Shown here piece after piece: positions 34,267 through 42,240 of a stretch of DNA of 64,000 nt. Below the pieces are notes generated by a model. It ran no database searches, had not been told where the DNA came from, and was given only the letters and a program-made list of their open reading frames with translations. How positions within the stretch are numbered: position 1 is the first letter of the stretch; each line of letters opens with the position of its first letter. The translations under genes and the position numbers were made by a program. Source of the DNA: Ohtaekwangia sp. (GTDB lineage: Bacteria; Bacteroidota; Bacteroidia; Cytophagales; Cyclobacteriaceae); contig JAJNPV010000037.1 of assembly GCA_021155195.1 (NCBI GenBank), positions 62,001 to 126,000 of the forward strand, read 5' to 3'.

Positions 34267-36485
34267 TGCGTTATCTCTTTATAATTATCTTGTTGATAGG
34301 AGCTAGTCACACCGCTAACGCCAATCCTGCAGAAACCAAAATCCATGCGTATGCGAACGGTGATCGTTGGTACTTTCAGATTTCTGTTTCGGTGTTGCAT
34401 AAAGACGTACTCTTTGTTACACGTATAATCGGCAATGCCTATGAGTATGAAGTGTATGGGGCAGGTAAGGTGATTCACAAACCGGTGATGGCGCGCTGGG
34501 AGAAACTTCATGATCACCTGGTGCTACGCATGATGATGCCGCACCTCGTTACCGATGGTGAGGAACCAATCTATGAGGCGGTAAGAAATAATAATGTGGC
34601 TCCGGTGTTGCAGCGGTTTAAGATTGATCCAGCATCTGATGAAAAAAATTTTGTAATTGATGTAACGGATTTTTTTGTTGTGGGTGTGCCGTGGCTGCGA
34701 CCGCAGGTACGATTAGGGTTATCAACTTTTGACAAATCACGATCTGAAATTTTATCCGCACGCAATCATGAGGAGTATGTGCAGGTAACGCAGCGGCTTA
34801 CTTTTAAGGGCAAGGGATTGCCAGATAATCCAACCGATCTTCTTTCGATTGAATTGAGTCATGTGATGATATTATTACCAGAAGATAAAATGACACCACA
34901 CTCACACATGCGAGGTCTTCCGGTACAAACTGTGGATGAATTGGACTATGGTGTGAAGGAGTATGTGCCCGGAAAGAATACGTGGATGGAACGTTGGCGG
35001 TTGGTGCCTTCCGACTGGGATACGTTTGAAAGGGGAATGCTGGTGAAACCTGTTAAGCCGATTGTCTATTATATTGATCCAGCTACTCCGGAAATATGGC
35101 GTCCCTATATCAAGCAAGGCGTTGAGGCCTGGCTGCCTGTGTTTGAGCGAATAGGTTTCCAGAATGCAATTCAAGTGAGAGAGCCTCCTTCATTGGAGGA
35201 AGATCCAGATTGGAGTATCGATAACTTTGAACATGCTGCGATCCGGTATGTAATCGGACGAGCGGTGGCGCATGGGCCCAGCATTGCCGATCCCCGTACC
35301 GGTGAAATATTAAACGCATCCATTCAATGGGGACATGAGAAGTTAGCGAGCATGGCAGACCGGCTATTTGTGGAAACTGCGGCCGCGAATCCCGATGCCC
35401 GCGGGCGCATCTTGAAAGATGAAGTGATGGGAAAGTTGATTAAGCAAGTGATTACTCACGAAGTGGGGCACACACTTGGGTTGACGCATTACTTCAGTGC
35501 GAGTAATCATTATCCGGTGGATTCATTGCGGTCACCAACCTTTACACATTCACATGGTCTATCGGCATCCATCATGGATTATGCGTGGGGTAACTATGTT
35601 GCTCAGCCCGGGGATAGCCTTGTTAATTTTTATCCGCAGATTGGTGACTATGATGAATGGATGATTCATTACCTGTACACCCCGTTGCGGGGCATCACGC
35701 ATCCCGATCAGCAAAGAGATTCGTTACGTCATTGGATTGAACAAGCACCGGTTCCTGTTAGTGGTGGGTACTGGGATGATTTGGGCGATGATGCTATCCG
35801 GGCATCTACTTTGGGGTTGAGCAATCTACGATTGATTATTCAAAATCTGGAACCCTGGTCGGGAGCAACTGATAAAGAACAGCTAAAGAAAATTTATTTG
35901 AAAGCTCTTAAACAATATGGTGTTTACGTGGAGAATGTGTTGATGGAATGGATGACTACAAGAGTGTCGCAAGAAGAGCATGCAGATTTGCAGCATTCAT
36001 CGTTGGCATTTTTTGATTCGTACTTTTTCAAATCACCAGACTGGCTCTTCAATGAACAAGCACTTCATAAAATTGGTAGTCGGTCATTTATAGCCAGTGA
36101 GTTGAATGATTTGCAAAAAAAAGTTTTATATGACATCGTGTTTAAACGTTCGTCTTATTTTATCAGTACGGGGAAGTCAGCGCAGGCATTGGCGTTAATG
36201 CGTGAAACCGGGGACCTGATTTTTAAGAATCGTCTGCAGGTGAATACAACGGATCGCAACTTGCATCAGATCATGATCAACTATGCAGCCGATATTTTAA
36301 CCGGACATGCATCAACTGCTTTTCAAAGTTATGAGCTTACCTTGGTGGCTCGTCAGGCGCTGATGGATTGGAGGAAGCAGGTTCGGTTGAATCTAAAGAA
36401 GGCGAAAGATGAAATGCTGATCTTACATTGGCAACACGTGCTGGATGAAATAGAAACTGCATTACAAAAAAGAGCCGGGAGTTAG
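34266..36485 (+). CDS. Secreted zinc-dependent metalloprotease (DUF5117/DUF4953-type)
   Basis: This 739-residue protein has a signal peptide (MRYLFIIILLIGASHTANA) and the metzincin zinc motif HEVGHTLGLTH, with a downstream Met in the SIMDYAWG turn. Upstream and downstream sequences resemble the DUF5117/DUF5118 and DUF4953 families of Bacteroidota metalloproteases, although it is shorter than most of them. Its start overlaps the susD stop (TGATG), so all three genes form one operon. It may trim peptides or proteins for uptake by the SusCD complex. Confidence 0.88.
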   Translation: MRYLFIIILLIGASHTANANPAETKIHAYANGDRWYFQISVSVLHKDVLFVTRIIGNAYEYEVYGAGKVIHKPVMARWEKLHDHLVLRMMMPHLVTDGEEPIYEAVRNNNVAPVLQRFKIDPASDEKNFVIDVTDFFVVGVPWLRPQVRLGLSTFDKSRSEILSARNHEEYVQVTQRLTFKGKGLPDNPTDLLSIELSHVMILLPEDKMTPHSHMRGLPVQTVDELDYGVKEYVPGKNTWMERWRLVPSDWDTFERGMLVKPVKPIVYYIDPATPEIWRPYIKQGVEAWLPVFERIGFQNAIQVREPPSLEEDPDWSIDNFEHAAIRYVIGRAVAHGPSIADPRTGEILNASIQWGHEKLASMADRLFVETAAANPDARGRILKDEVMGKLIKQVITHEVGHTLGLTHYFSASNHYPVDSLRSPTFTHSHGLSASIMDYAWGNYVAQPGDSLVNFYPQIGDYDEWMIHYLYTPLRGITHPDQQRDSLRHWIEQAPVPVSGGYWDDLGDDAIRASTLGLSNLRLIIQNLEPWSGATDKEQLKKIYLKALKQYGVYVENVLMEWMTTRVSQEEHADLQHSSLAFFDSYFFKSPDWLFNEQALHKIGSRSFIASELNDLQKKVLYDIVFKRSSYFISTGKSAQALALMRETGDLIFKNRLQVNTTDRNLHQIMINYAADILTGHASTAFQSYELTLVARQALMDWRKQVRLNLKKAKDEMLILHWQHVLDEIETALQKRAGS

Positions 36486-36498
36486 GTTGAACTCCCGG
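36475..36498 (+). terminator. Stem-loop at the end of the susCD-protease operon
   Basis: The perfect nine-base arms CCGGGAGTT and AACTCCCGG enclose a six-base loop and span the stop codon of the metalloprotease gene. A U-rich tract is weak. The convergent DUF6520 gene ends 10 bp beyond, so it probably serves both directions. Confidence 0.65.
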
Positions 36499-36507
36499 TC
36501 TTGAGAA

Positions 36508-36786
36508 CTACTCTTTGGGATATCTGACAGGCTCACAGTCTAACGCAGTCGGATTTATACCTGCATTTTGAACCGGGTTTTGACACTGACAAATTTCTCC
36601 GTCATTCTGGGGATCACAGACGGCTTCATCAGCCATGGAGAGCCCCTGCGTGCATTCTTCACATTTGTTATCATTGTTCCAGAAATAAACGGTGCCGGCA
36701 CTTTCCCTGGCATTTTGTGTAGCGAATGCGCTGGCAAGGGCGAAGAGAAACGCCAGCATGGGTAACATGATTTTAATCTTTTTCAT
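36508..36786 (-). CDS. DUF6520 family secreted Cys-rich small protein
   Basis: This 92-residue protein has a signal peptide (MKKIKIMLPMLAFLFALASAFA) typical of DUF6520. The mature part is short and carries six cysteines (NKCEECTQG, VCDP, ICQCQ, DCEP). Members are widespread in Bacteroidota and of unknown function, often in several copies next to MauE/DoxX-like membrane proteins. Here such a protein lies two genes upstream, which suggests a link between the cysteines and a membrane redox protein. It is third in a leftward cluster with 94 bp to the previous gene. Confidence 0.85.
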   Translation of the reverse strand: MKKIKIMLPMLAFLFALASAFATQNARESAGTVYFWNNDNKCEECTQGLSMADEAVCDPQNDGEICQCQNPVQNAGINPTALDCEPVRYPKE

Positions 36787-36880
36787 AAAATAAGAATTTA
36801 CATTGGTGCTTACTTGATTCAGGCATCAGCATTCCTGCTCCGGGTAGTGGCCACTGCACCAGAGTTATTGCACAATATTT

Positions 36881-37915
36881 TTATTCCCCTGGCAAGTGGT
36901 AACGAACTAAGTAGGTTCCATACAATGCGTAGAGATTATCGGTCACGCACACAAATTCTGTCGCTTTCTTCTTGTTAAATGCAGGTAAGTAAAAGCTATA
37001 TAAATAAGACTGTTTGGTGAGGTTATAGACATCGGTTACGGATGATTGTTCAAAGGCTTCTGCATTTTCATTTCGGGCAAGCAGATTGGATTGCACAAAC
37101 AGTAAGTTATTGTAAACGGCACTCAGGTTATTTACTTTGAGTGCAGGTGCAGCCAACGTGCGTGATTTTTTTGAGGTGATGAGTGCCGTCTTAATTTGTG
37201 CCTGCCTGATGGTGTCAATCGTATTGCCGCGCAGCACCTCGTGCAGCGTTGTATCCAGGACGATATATTGATTGCGATAATAGTAGACATAAATCGTGCG
37301 TGCGGTTTCCTTGTTATACAGCAACATGCCGTCTGTGCTGAAGATCCCCTCACCTTGTTCTTCTAAAATATCGGGATACACTTCAAGAGAATTACCCCGA
37401 GTCTTTTTCACGAGAGTGTTTTCATAAGAAAGAATTGAAACAAGCAGGGCAGAGTTAGACGAAATCGGAATGGCTTTGGTAAAGCGCGCATCCGTTATCC
37501 ACGGAGTGGCCACATCACCTAATGCACCGCGGTAGATAAAGGGTTTGGAACCATCACTTAAATAGTAAAATGGAGAATCTACTGTGACGCGTATAGCACG
37601 AAAGGCGAGGCTATCAGTGCTTACCTTTAGAGTATGATATACGGTATCTTTAAGTGCAGCATCAATAGCCACAAGGTGTGCAGGAGATTTTGTATTGCCC
37701 AGGTAAAGTGTGTGGGGAGTGTTTCCTGCAAAGTAGTACCCAGTGTATTTCAGGTTGAGCGAATGTGTAGGCGTTAGTGTATCTTTTATGAAGTGACGCT
37801 CAAAGCTTGCATAGCGATGGTTCATTTGTTTATCCGAAAGCAGATACAGCAGGCTTACGATGGCGAGTGCGAAGAGCGTGGCGAGTGTGATCAGGAAAGC
37901 AGTAGTGTTTTTCAT
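36881..37915 (-). CDS. Hypothetical membrane-anchored periplasmic protein
   Basis: This 344-residue protein has a single N-terminal membrane helix (about residues 7-27) and a beta-rich body of repeated short strands (for example HTLYLGNTKSPAHLVAID, VCVTDNLYALYGTYLVRY). It reads like a propeller- or sheet-type extracytoplasmic domain. No family is recognised. It lies 5 bp downstream of the MauE/DoxX gene, so the two are co-translated, and upstream of DUF6520. Similar trios in Bacteroidota suggest a conserved but uncharacterised envelope function. Confidence 0.7.
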   Translation of the reverse strand: MKNTTAFLITLATLFALAIVSLLYLLSDKQMNHRYASFERHFIKDTLTPTHSLNLKYTGYYFAGNTPHTLYLGNTKSPAHLVAIDAALKDTVYHTLKVSTDSLAFRAIRVTVDSPFYYLSDGSKPFIYRGALGDVATPWITDARFTKAIPISSNSALLVSILSYENTLVKKTRGNSLEVYPDILEEQGEGIFSTDGMLLYNKETARTIYVYYYRNQYIVLDTTLHEVLRGNTIDTIRQAQIKTALITSKKSRTLAAPALKVNNLSAVYNNLLFVQSNLLARNENAEAFEQSSVTDVYNLTKQSYLYSFYLPAFNKKKATEFVCVTDNLYALYGTYLVRYHLPGE

Positions 37916-37920
37916 ACCGC

Positions 37921-38352
37921 TTACTTAAGTGCTTCTTGTTTATCGGATTGACGTGTCAGGACAATACCAGCTATTGCAAGAAGTATAAACATCACATTAA
38001 ATAGCAGGTGTTCTTTCCAACCTAGTTTTTCCAGGACACCACCACAACTGCATGGAATATCTTCACTGAAGCTGAGGATGGCAGCGATGTAGGCGGTGAA
38101 CATGACCATGAGTACGAAGGCGCCATAGAGTCCCACTAAGCGGAACCTCTGCCACGCTAGTAAGACCGCAATCAGAATTTCAACGGCCGGGATCGACCAC
38201 GCAATAGATGATGCATAGTTGGTAAGCAGCGGGGATTGTCCGATCTGCACAACAAACTTTTGATAGTCGAGTAATTTAGTAAGCGCAGCATACACCAGCA
38301 GCAAGATAAAGCAGGTGGCAATGATTAGCACGATCTCATTCCTGTATTTCAT
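37921..38352 (-). CDS. MauE/DoxX family redox-associated membrane protein
   Basis: This 143-residue protein has four membrane helices. After the third there is a CSCGG motif (IPCSCGGVLEKLGW) typical of MauE/DoxX-like redox membrane proteins. Such proteins pass reducing equivalents or help disulfide formation in exported proteins. It is the first gene of a leftward cluster with the unknown 344-residue protein and the Cys-rich DUF6520 protein, which is a plausible substrate. Confidence 0.85.
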   Translation of the reverse strand: MKYRNEIVLIIATCFILLLVYAALTKLLDYQKFVVQIGQSPLLTNYASSIAWSIPAVEILIAVLLAWQRFRLVGLYGAFVLMVMFTAYIAAILSFSEDIPCSCGGVLEKLGWKEHLLFNVMFILLAIAGIVLTRQSDKQEALK

Positions 38353-38623
38353 AGGCTGTACGTGGAGGGACTCCCTACAGATATAACACCAAAACGGAGT
38401 AGTACCCTACCAGTGATTCTCTGAGCAGCAAGCACGCTATCGGATAAATTCTAATCCGATTGTTGAAAATGATTTTTGTGGATGTAAGATAAACGCGCAA
38501 ATCATCCTGCTACAAGCGCGAAGGCGATAGTAACTTGTTTAAGGCCCGAGGCTCTGAAAGAAATCAGATGTGATTCTGATAATCGATCTGTGATGGACGG
38601 CCAGTCAAATTGAATTCGAGTTA
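38353..38623. other. Divergent intergenic region
   Basis: This 271-bp gap lies between the divergent MauE cluster and the ECF sigma factor gene. It must contain the promoters for both. No repeat, hairpin or small gene was seen, and no promoter element was convincing enough to place. Confidence 0.4.
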
Positions 38624-39220
38624 ATGACACCGCTTGAACCACATCCTGATGATACCCTATTGGCCATGTTGATAGATGGAGATGAGCGAGCGATTGCTTT
38701 TCTGTACAATCATTATTATCGGGCGTTGTATACTATTGCCGAGGCGCGGTTGCATAGTCCAGATGAAGCGGATGAAATTGTTCAGAAGTTGTTCATTACC
38801 ATTTGGTATAGGCGCACCCAGTTGAATATGAAGCCCCCGTTGCTTCGATATTTGCTGAAATCAGTGCAAAATCGCATCCGTAACGCCCTACGCGACAACT
38901 ATCATCAACGAGTTAAAGTGTTCTCCATTGAAGATAGTCATCGGCATGAACAGGTGTTGCTTGCTGAGGCTGCCGACTCCCAGATTCATGTGAACGAAAT
39001 TCAGCAGTGTGTTGCGAATGCGAAACAAAAGATGAAGCCGCATGTGCGGAAGATCTTTGAGTTGCGTGTTGAGCAAGGGAAGTCACAAGCAGAGATTGCT
39101 GGTGAATTGGCTGTGAGTGTGAAAGCTGTGGAGAAAAGTTTAGCGATTGCCAGAAAAATTGCGAGAGCACTTTTTGTGAAGCGAGGGTGGCAATGTTGCG
39201 ACACACTAAAGCTGATGTAA
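38624..39220 (+). CDS. ECF (sigma-70 family) RNA polymerase sigma factor
   Basis: This 198-residue protein has sigma region 2 (FLYNHYYRALYTIAEARL, then EADEIVQKLFITIWYRR) and region 4 (FELRVEQGKSQAEIAGELAV, then VKAVEKSLAIARK). It resembles the ECF factors that accompany susCD loci. Here it lacks the usual anti-sigma FecR gene downstream: the next sequence is the mobilizable element. The last ten residues (WQCCDTLKLM) are atypical and may reflect truncation or fusion at the element boundary. Confidence 0.9.
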   Translation: MTPLEPHPDDTLLAMLIDGDERAIAFLYNHYYRALYTIAEARLHSPDEADEIVQKLFITIWYRRTQLNMKPPLLRYLLKSVQNRIRNALRDNYHQRVKVFSIEDSHRHEQVLLAEAADSQIHVNEIQQCVANAKQKMKPHVRKIFELRVEQGKSQAEIAGELAVSVKAVEKSLAIARKIARALFVKRGWQCCDTLKLM

Positions 39221-39264
39221 ACCCTACCTGCATGTAATACTATTTTTGTGATTGGGCGAAAGTC

Positions 39265-39376
39265 TTAACAGATGTTAATTAATTGTGTTGAGATATTTTT
39301 TTGAAAAATTTTTTCAGCAAATGGATTTGATAAGAGTGCGTTAACATATGTTCGGCTGTAGATGAACATATGTTAA
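39265..39376. repeat. Clustered TTAACA-NN-TGTTAA palindromes
   Basis: TTAACAGATGTTAA lies at 39265-39278. A perfect 13-base inverted repeat, TTAACATATGTTC / GAACATATGTTAA, lies at 39341-39353 and 39364-39376, and each arm itself contains AACATATGTT. Another copy, TTAACATGTGTTAA, is at 43844-43857 inside the same element. The family of sites suggests an operator or an element-specific binding site. The inverted repeat could also form a hairpin after the convergent sigma and radC genes. Confidence 0.65.
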
Positions 39377-39386
39377 TTTTGAAATG

Positions 39387-39842
39387 TTAAATCAATCCCT
39401 CGTCTGCGAAAGAGTAATAACTTTCACTGGTAATAATAACATGATCGAGCAGTTGAAGCTCAAGAAACTTACCAGCCTCTTTCAGCTTCTTAGTAAGGTC
39501 AAGATCTGTCTGACTGGGTTGAAGATTTCCGGAAGGGTGATTGTGACAAACGATGATCCCATTTGCCATACCTTTCAACGCGACACTAAAAATGATTTTA
39601 GGATCAGCGACTGTTGCCGAAGTACCACCGGATGACACTTCACAAATTCCCAATACTTTGTTAGCCCGATTAAGGAGCATGACTTTGAACTGCTCTACCA
39701 ATTCAATCTTGTTGAAGTCCCAGGAGTTTTTGAGAATCTGATACGCATCTCTGGAGTGACTGATTTTCGGAAGTTGAGAAGGCCTAATCCGAAGTGAGTA
39801 AGAGAGTTGAATTTCTGAAACTTGTGCATGTTGATTTTCCAT
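39387..39842 (-). CDS. RadC-like JAB-domain protein
   Basis: This 151-residue protein carries the JAMM/MPN+ zinc motif in VCHNHPSGNLQPSQTD, with the upstream glutamate in the KVLGICEVSSGG region. This short RadC/YkfG form lacks the N-terminal helix-hairpin-helix. It is a common passenger of Bacteroidota plasmids, phages and conjugative elements. Its exact role in DNA handling is unsettled. It lies at the left end of the mobilizable element, immediately beside the palindrome cluster. Confidence 0.9.
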   Translation of the reverse strand: MENQHAQVSEIQLSYSLRIRPSQLPKISHSRDAYQILKNSWDFNKIELVEQFKVMLLNRANKVLGICEVSSGGTSATVADPKIIFSVALKGMANGIIVCHNHPSGNLQPSQTDLDLTKKLKEAGKFLELQLLDHVIITSESYYSFADEGLI

Positions 39843-40247
39843 AATCGTAAGAATTTAAATTATGGAGCACCTAAAGCGTAGGACAGCCGACCTGTCAAAA
39901 GGAAACGGAATAAATTTGAAACAAAACACAAAGCCGTCAGGCACCTTCAATTTTATGCCGTAAGCTTTTGACTGGTCGAAGCTTTCCGAAGCATCTTTGT
40001 GACAGAATTAAATTCGAAACGGTTAGGGTTTATTCAAATGAACACTGGATTCGAGGTGGTGGCAACCCTCCTCTCAATTGATAGATTTAAACCAACGACT
40101 TATAGTATTTCTCTTGCTTTCATGCATCTGATTGTCAAGAAGTAATGTTAAACGGCCTTTGCTGTTGACGATGGAACAAACTAAATGAATTGGTATAACG
40201 TAAAAAACTGACGAAATTCGCAAACACCAAGTCAAAAGCAGATCACG
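39843..40247. other. 405-bp non-coding stretch in the mobilizable element
   Basis: No gene is supported here. The sequence holds short inverted words (for example ggtggcaaccctcc near 40060) but no strong repeat. It could carry promoters for the divergent radC gene and the 60-residue gene. A fragmentary minus-strand frame at 40074-40301 has no features and overlaps the better candidate at 40248. Confidence 0.35.
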
Positions 40248-40430
40248 ATGATCAAGCCAATAGTATATCACAGTTTTGAAGAAAAGGAGCTTTTGGAACA
40301 ACAGCTCCTTGCTGATGTTTCCAAAAAGAAAAGGCTTGCTGACGCAAAGGCGTTGATGGATGTTTTTTATGCTACTGGTGAAGTTCCATTAAGGGATCGC
40401 AAAAGATCAAAAAAGCAACATGCTAAGTGA
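40248..40430 (+). CDS. Small basic hypothetical protein
   Basis: This 60-residue, charged and helical protein opens MIKPIVYHSFEEKELLEQQL and ends in a lysine-rich tail. The style resembles short proteins common in Bacteroidota genomes that begin with a similar IIYHSFEE phrase and probably have an antitoxin or orphan role. It stands alone between the radC and relaxase genes on the opposite strand. No domain is recognised. Confidence 0.5.
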   Translation: MIKPIVYHSFEEKELLEQQLLADVSKKKRLADAKALMDVFYATGEVPLRDRKRSKKQHAK

Positions 40431-40518
40431 TAAGACCAAGTTGCAACTGGTCAACGTGAGTTCTATTTAAATTCAGGTAAAGTTGATAAGTGATTATTAC
40501 TAACCTGACTTACGATAT

Positions 40519-41676
40519 CTATAATATCTTCTTTCTTTTTTTCCGCTTTCTTTTCTTCAACCCATTTTGAAAACCCAGATCAGGTTGGTTAACAGGCTCG
40601 ATAAGATTCCCATGAGGATGGCCATCCAGTAGTGCTGCCAGACTGAGGCCTTTTGAGTTTTCTGAACTAAGGTTGTTGAGGCGAGCAGTTTTTGAATTTG
40701 CAGATTGAGTAGCGTGTTTACCTCGCGTGCCTGTTTGAGGTTGCCTTCGATCATGCTGTTTAGAATTCTCGCGTTGATGGTTTGCTGTTGATGGTTGTCC
40801 TGAGCTTTGAGATAAAGCGATTGGATTTCTTTCAGGATGAGGAGTACTTGTTCGGGTGATAGACTGGCTGGATTTTGTTCTATCATTTGCCTGGTGAATT
40901 GCTGCGCGATCTCTTTCTTGTTCATAGTCGATAGTGTTTTTGATGGAAGCCCATTTATAATCATTGCCAAGCTTTGCCCCGGTGACGATCATTCCTTCAT
41001 AGGAATAAGTAATCCCACTGACGAAACCCGTGGAAGCCTGATTGAATAAAATATGGATGCCCTTCTTTTCGAGCGCCTGTATAAATTCTGAACAGGATAA
41101 TTTTTTGTTAGAGGCGATCGTGTCCTTGATCAATACTTGCAAAGTGATCTTGTGAGAAGGTGAGTTAGTGCGCTTCATCATCTCAAGTTCATCTTTAGTA
41201 ATCGCTCGTTCACTAGCCTGCTTGCTCGAGATTACTTCCGTAAGGTGATACTTCTTTTCAAGGTCACGAAGAATTTTCTCACAGCGCGCAAAGTCGTTAC
41301 TGTCGGAAAGTACCTTGCCATCATAGTTGATTCTATTTACCAAAATGTGAAGGTGTGGATGGTCAGCATCATGGTGACGGAACATGATGTATTGGTGCTG
41401 CGTGAAACCGCTCTCCTGAAGGTAGTCCTTTCCGATCTGAGTCATGGTTGCATTCGTAAGATCTTCCGAAGGAGGAAAGTTGATGGAGGTATGGTAGAAA
41501 AACTTTTGAAGGTTAGGACGCAAGACTTTGATCATCTGTATTTCTTTAAGAATACTTTTTTCAGAAACGGTCACAAAAGAATGGTCTAGCACTTCAGCAA
41601 TTCCTTTTTCTACTTTCTCCAGGTTATAACGCAACGCTCCCTTGAAGCCTTTACCCTTGATCATGTTTGCGGTCAT
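40519..41676 (-). CDS. MOB-type relaxase/mobilization nuclease (PF03432-like)
   Basis: The N-terminal ~200 residues of this 385-residue protein form the relaxase domain. IKGKGFKGALRYNL is at the start, HTSINFPPSE lies mid-way, and the metal-binding histidines are in RHHDADHPHLHILVNRI. It nicks and joins oriT DNA during mobilization. The C-terminal ~150 residues are low-complexity and polar (many Ser, Asn, Gln, Arg), ending in a KKRKRKKRKK tract. That tail region also encodes another protein in a different frame. The start overlaps the end of mobC by 26 bp. No coupling protein or type IV secretion gene is in the window, so transfer would depend on a helper. Confidence 0.92.
   Translation of the reverse strand: MTANMIKGKGFKGALRYNLEKVEKGIAEVLDHSFVTVSEKSILKEIQMIKVLRPNLQKFFYHTSINFPPSEDLTNATMTQIGKDYLQESGFTQHQYIMFRHHDADHPHLHILVNRINYDGKVLSDSNDFARCEKILRDLEKKYHLTEVISSKQASERAITKDELEMMKRTNSPSHKITLQVLIKDTIASNKKLSCSEFIQALEKKGIHILFNQASTGFVSGITYSYEGMIVTGAKLGNDYKWASIKNTIDYEQERDRAAIHQANDRTKSSQSITRTSTPHPERNPIALSQSSGQPSTANHQRENSKQHDRRQPQTGTRGKHATQSANSKTARLNNLSSENSKGLSLAALLDGHPHGNLIEPVNQPDLGFQNGLKKRKRKKRKKIL
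40557..40925 (-). CDS. Nested small membrane protein inside relaxase gene (other frame)
   Basis: A second minus-strand frame lies wholly inside the relaxase gene. From the ATG at 40925 (an alternative is at 40970) it encodes 122 residues. They are a soluble helical part with even amphipathic patterning (KKEIAQQFTRQMIEQNPASL, SPEQVLLILKEIQSLYLKA) and a C-terminal membrane helix, YWMAILMGILSSLLTNLIWV. The relaxase frame over the same DNA is a disordered polar tail, so the structured frame appears to be the selected one. Plasmid RSF1010 shows the same plan, with membrane protein MobB encoded within the relaxase gene mobA in another frame. A function in relaxosome stabilisation is inferred from that precedent. 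Confidence 0.65.
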   Translation of the reverse strand: MNKKEIAQQFTRQMIEQNPASLSPEQVLLILKEIQSLYLKAQDNHQQQTINARILNSMIEGNLKQAREVNTLLNLQIQKLLASTTLVQKTQKASVWQHYWMAILMGILSSLLTNLIWVFKMG

Positions 41677-42007
41677 CGAGTAACAGTTTAAGAATGGTGT
41701 TTAATAAAGAGACAAGTTCAATTTGTAGTACCGGATATTCTTTTGGAAATTCTCCAAGGTTGAGTTTATGTGTGGCTTGATTGAGATTGACTCCGATCTT
41801 CTTTAGTTCGCGATAGATGGAGACATCTAAAGCCGACACCTTGGCAGGGGGATTTTTACCGATGAATATTTTATACCGAATCCAATTGGCTGGACTAAGA
41901 CCAGCGGTTGTTGCAAGCTCTGTTACTTTTTCATTCTCAGAGCTTGTGAGTCGGATGTTCACCTGAACGAGTCGTTTATTTTCTTCTGATATTTTTGGTC
42001 TGCTCAT
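41651..42007 (-). CDS. mobC: MobC-like relaxosome accessory protein
   Basis: This 118-residue protein has a ribbon-helix-helix N-terminus (LVQVNIRLTSSENEKVTELATTA... GLSPANWIRYKI pattern) and a helical C-terminal part with KKIGVNLNQATHKLN, the common MobC signature. It binds oriT and assists strand opening by the relaxase. The gene lies directly between the candidate oriT (42048-42145) and the relaxase gene, which it overlaps by 26 bp, as expected for a mobC-relaxase operon. Confidence 0.9.
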   Translation of the reverse strand: MSRPKISEENKRLVQVNIRLTSSENEKVTELATTAGLSPANWIRYKIFIGKNPPAKVSALDVSIYRELKKIGVNLNQATHKLNLGEFPKEYPVLQIELVSLLNTILKLLLDDRKHDQG

Positions 42008-42047
42008 GACGTTAAAATTCGAACGGAGTGATAGAATTATTTAAGGC

Positions 42048-42145
42048 AGTCTGGAGCAAGCAGGTTGAAGCGTAGCGGAAACATTGCTTGCTCCTCAAGA
42101 CTAACAGTATCATAGAAGCATATGTCCTGCGGTTCACTGGCAGGA
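42048..42145. other. Candidate origin of transfer (oriT)
   Basis: Just upstream of mobC there is a large imperfect inverted repeat: AGTCT-GGAGCAAGCA at 42048-42062 pairs with TGCTTGCTCC-tca-AGACT at 42085-42102. A second inverted repeat, TCCTGC-N9-GCAGGA, lies at 42125-42145. CCTGC resembles the nick core of MOBP-type oriT sites. Position between two element genes, adjacent to mobC and relaxase, is typical for oriT. A 72-residue reading frame overlaps here but its sequence lacks protein character. Confidence 0.55.
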
Positions 42146-42240
42146 TTATATCCTTGATGAGTTCAATAAAGCAATCATTTAGTGGATCATTCAAATGATC
42201 CTTGTAGTGGACTTTTTTTTGTTTTTTCATTCATACTGTT

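Noticed and set aside
42012..42230. 72-residue minus-strand frame between the C2H2 membrane protein and mobC
   Set aside because: It fits the operon spacing, but its second half is dictated by the long inverted repeats of the candidate oriT and it shows no protein-family character.
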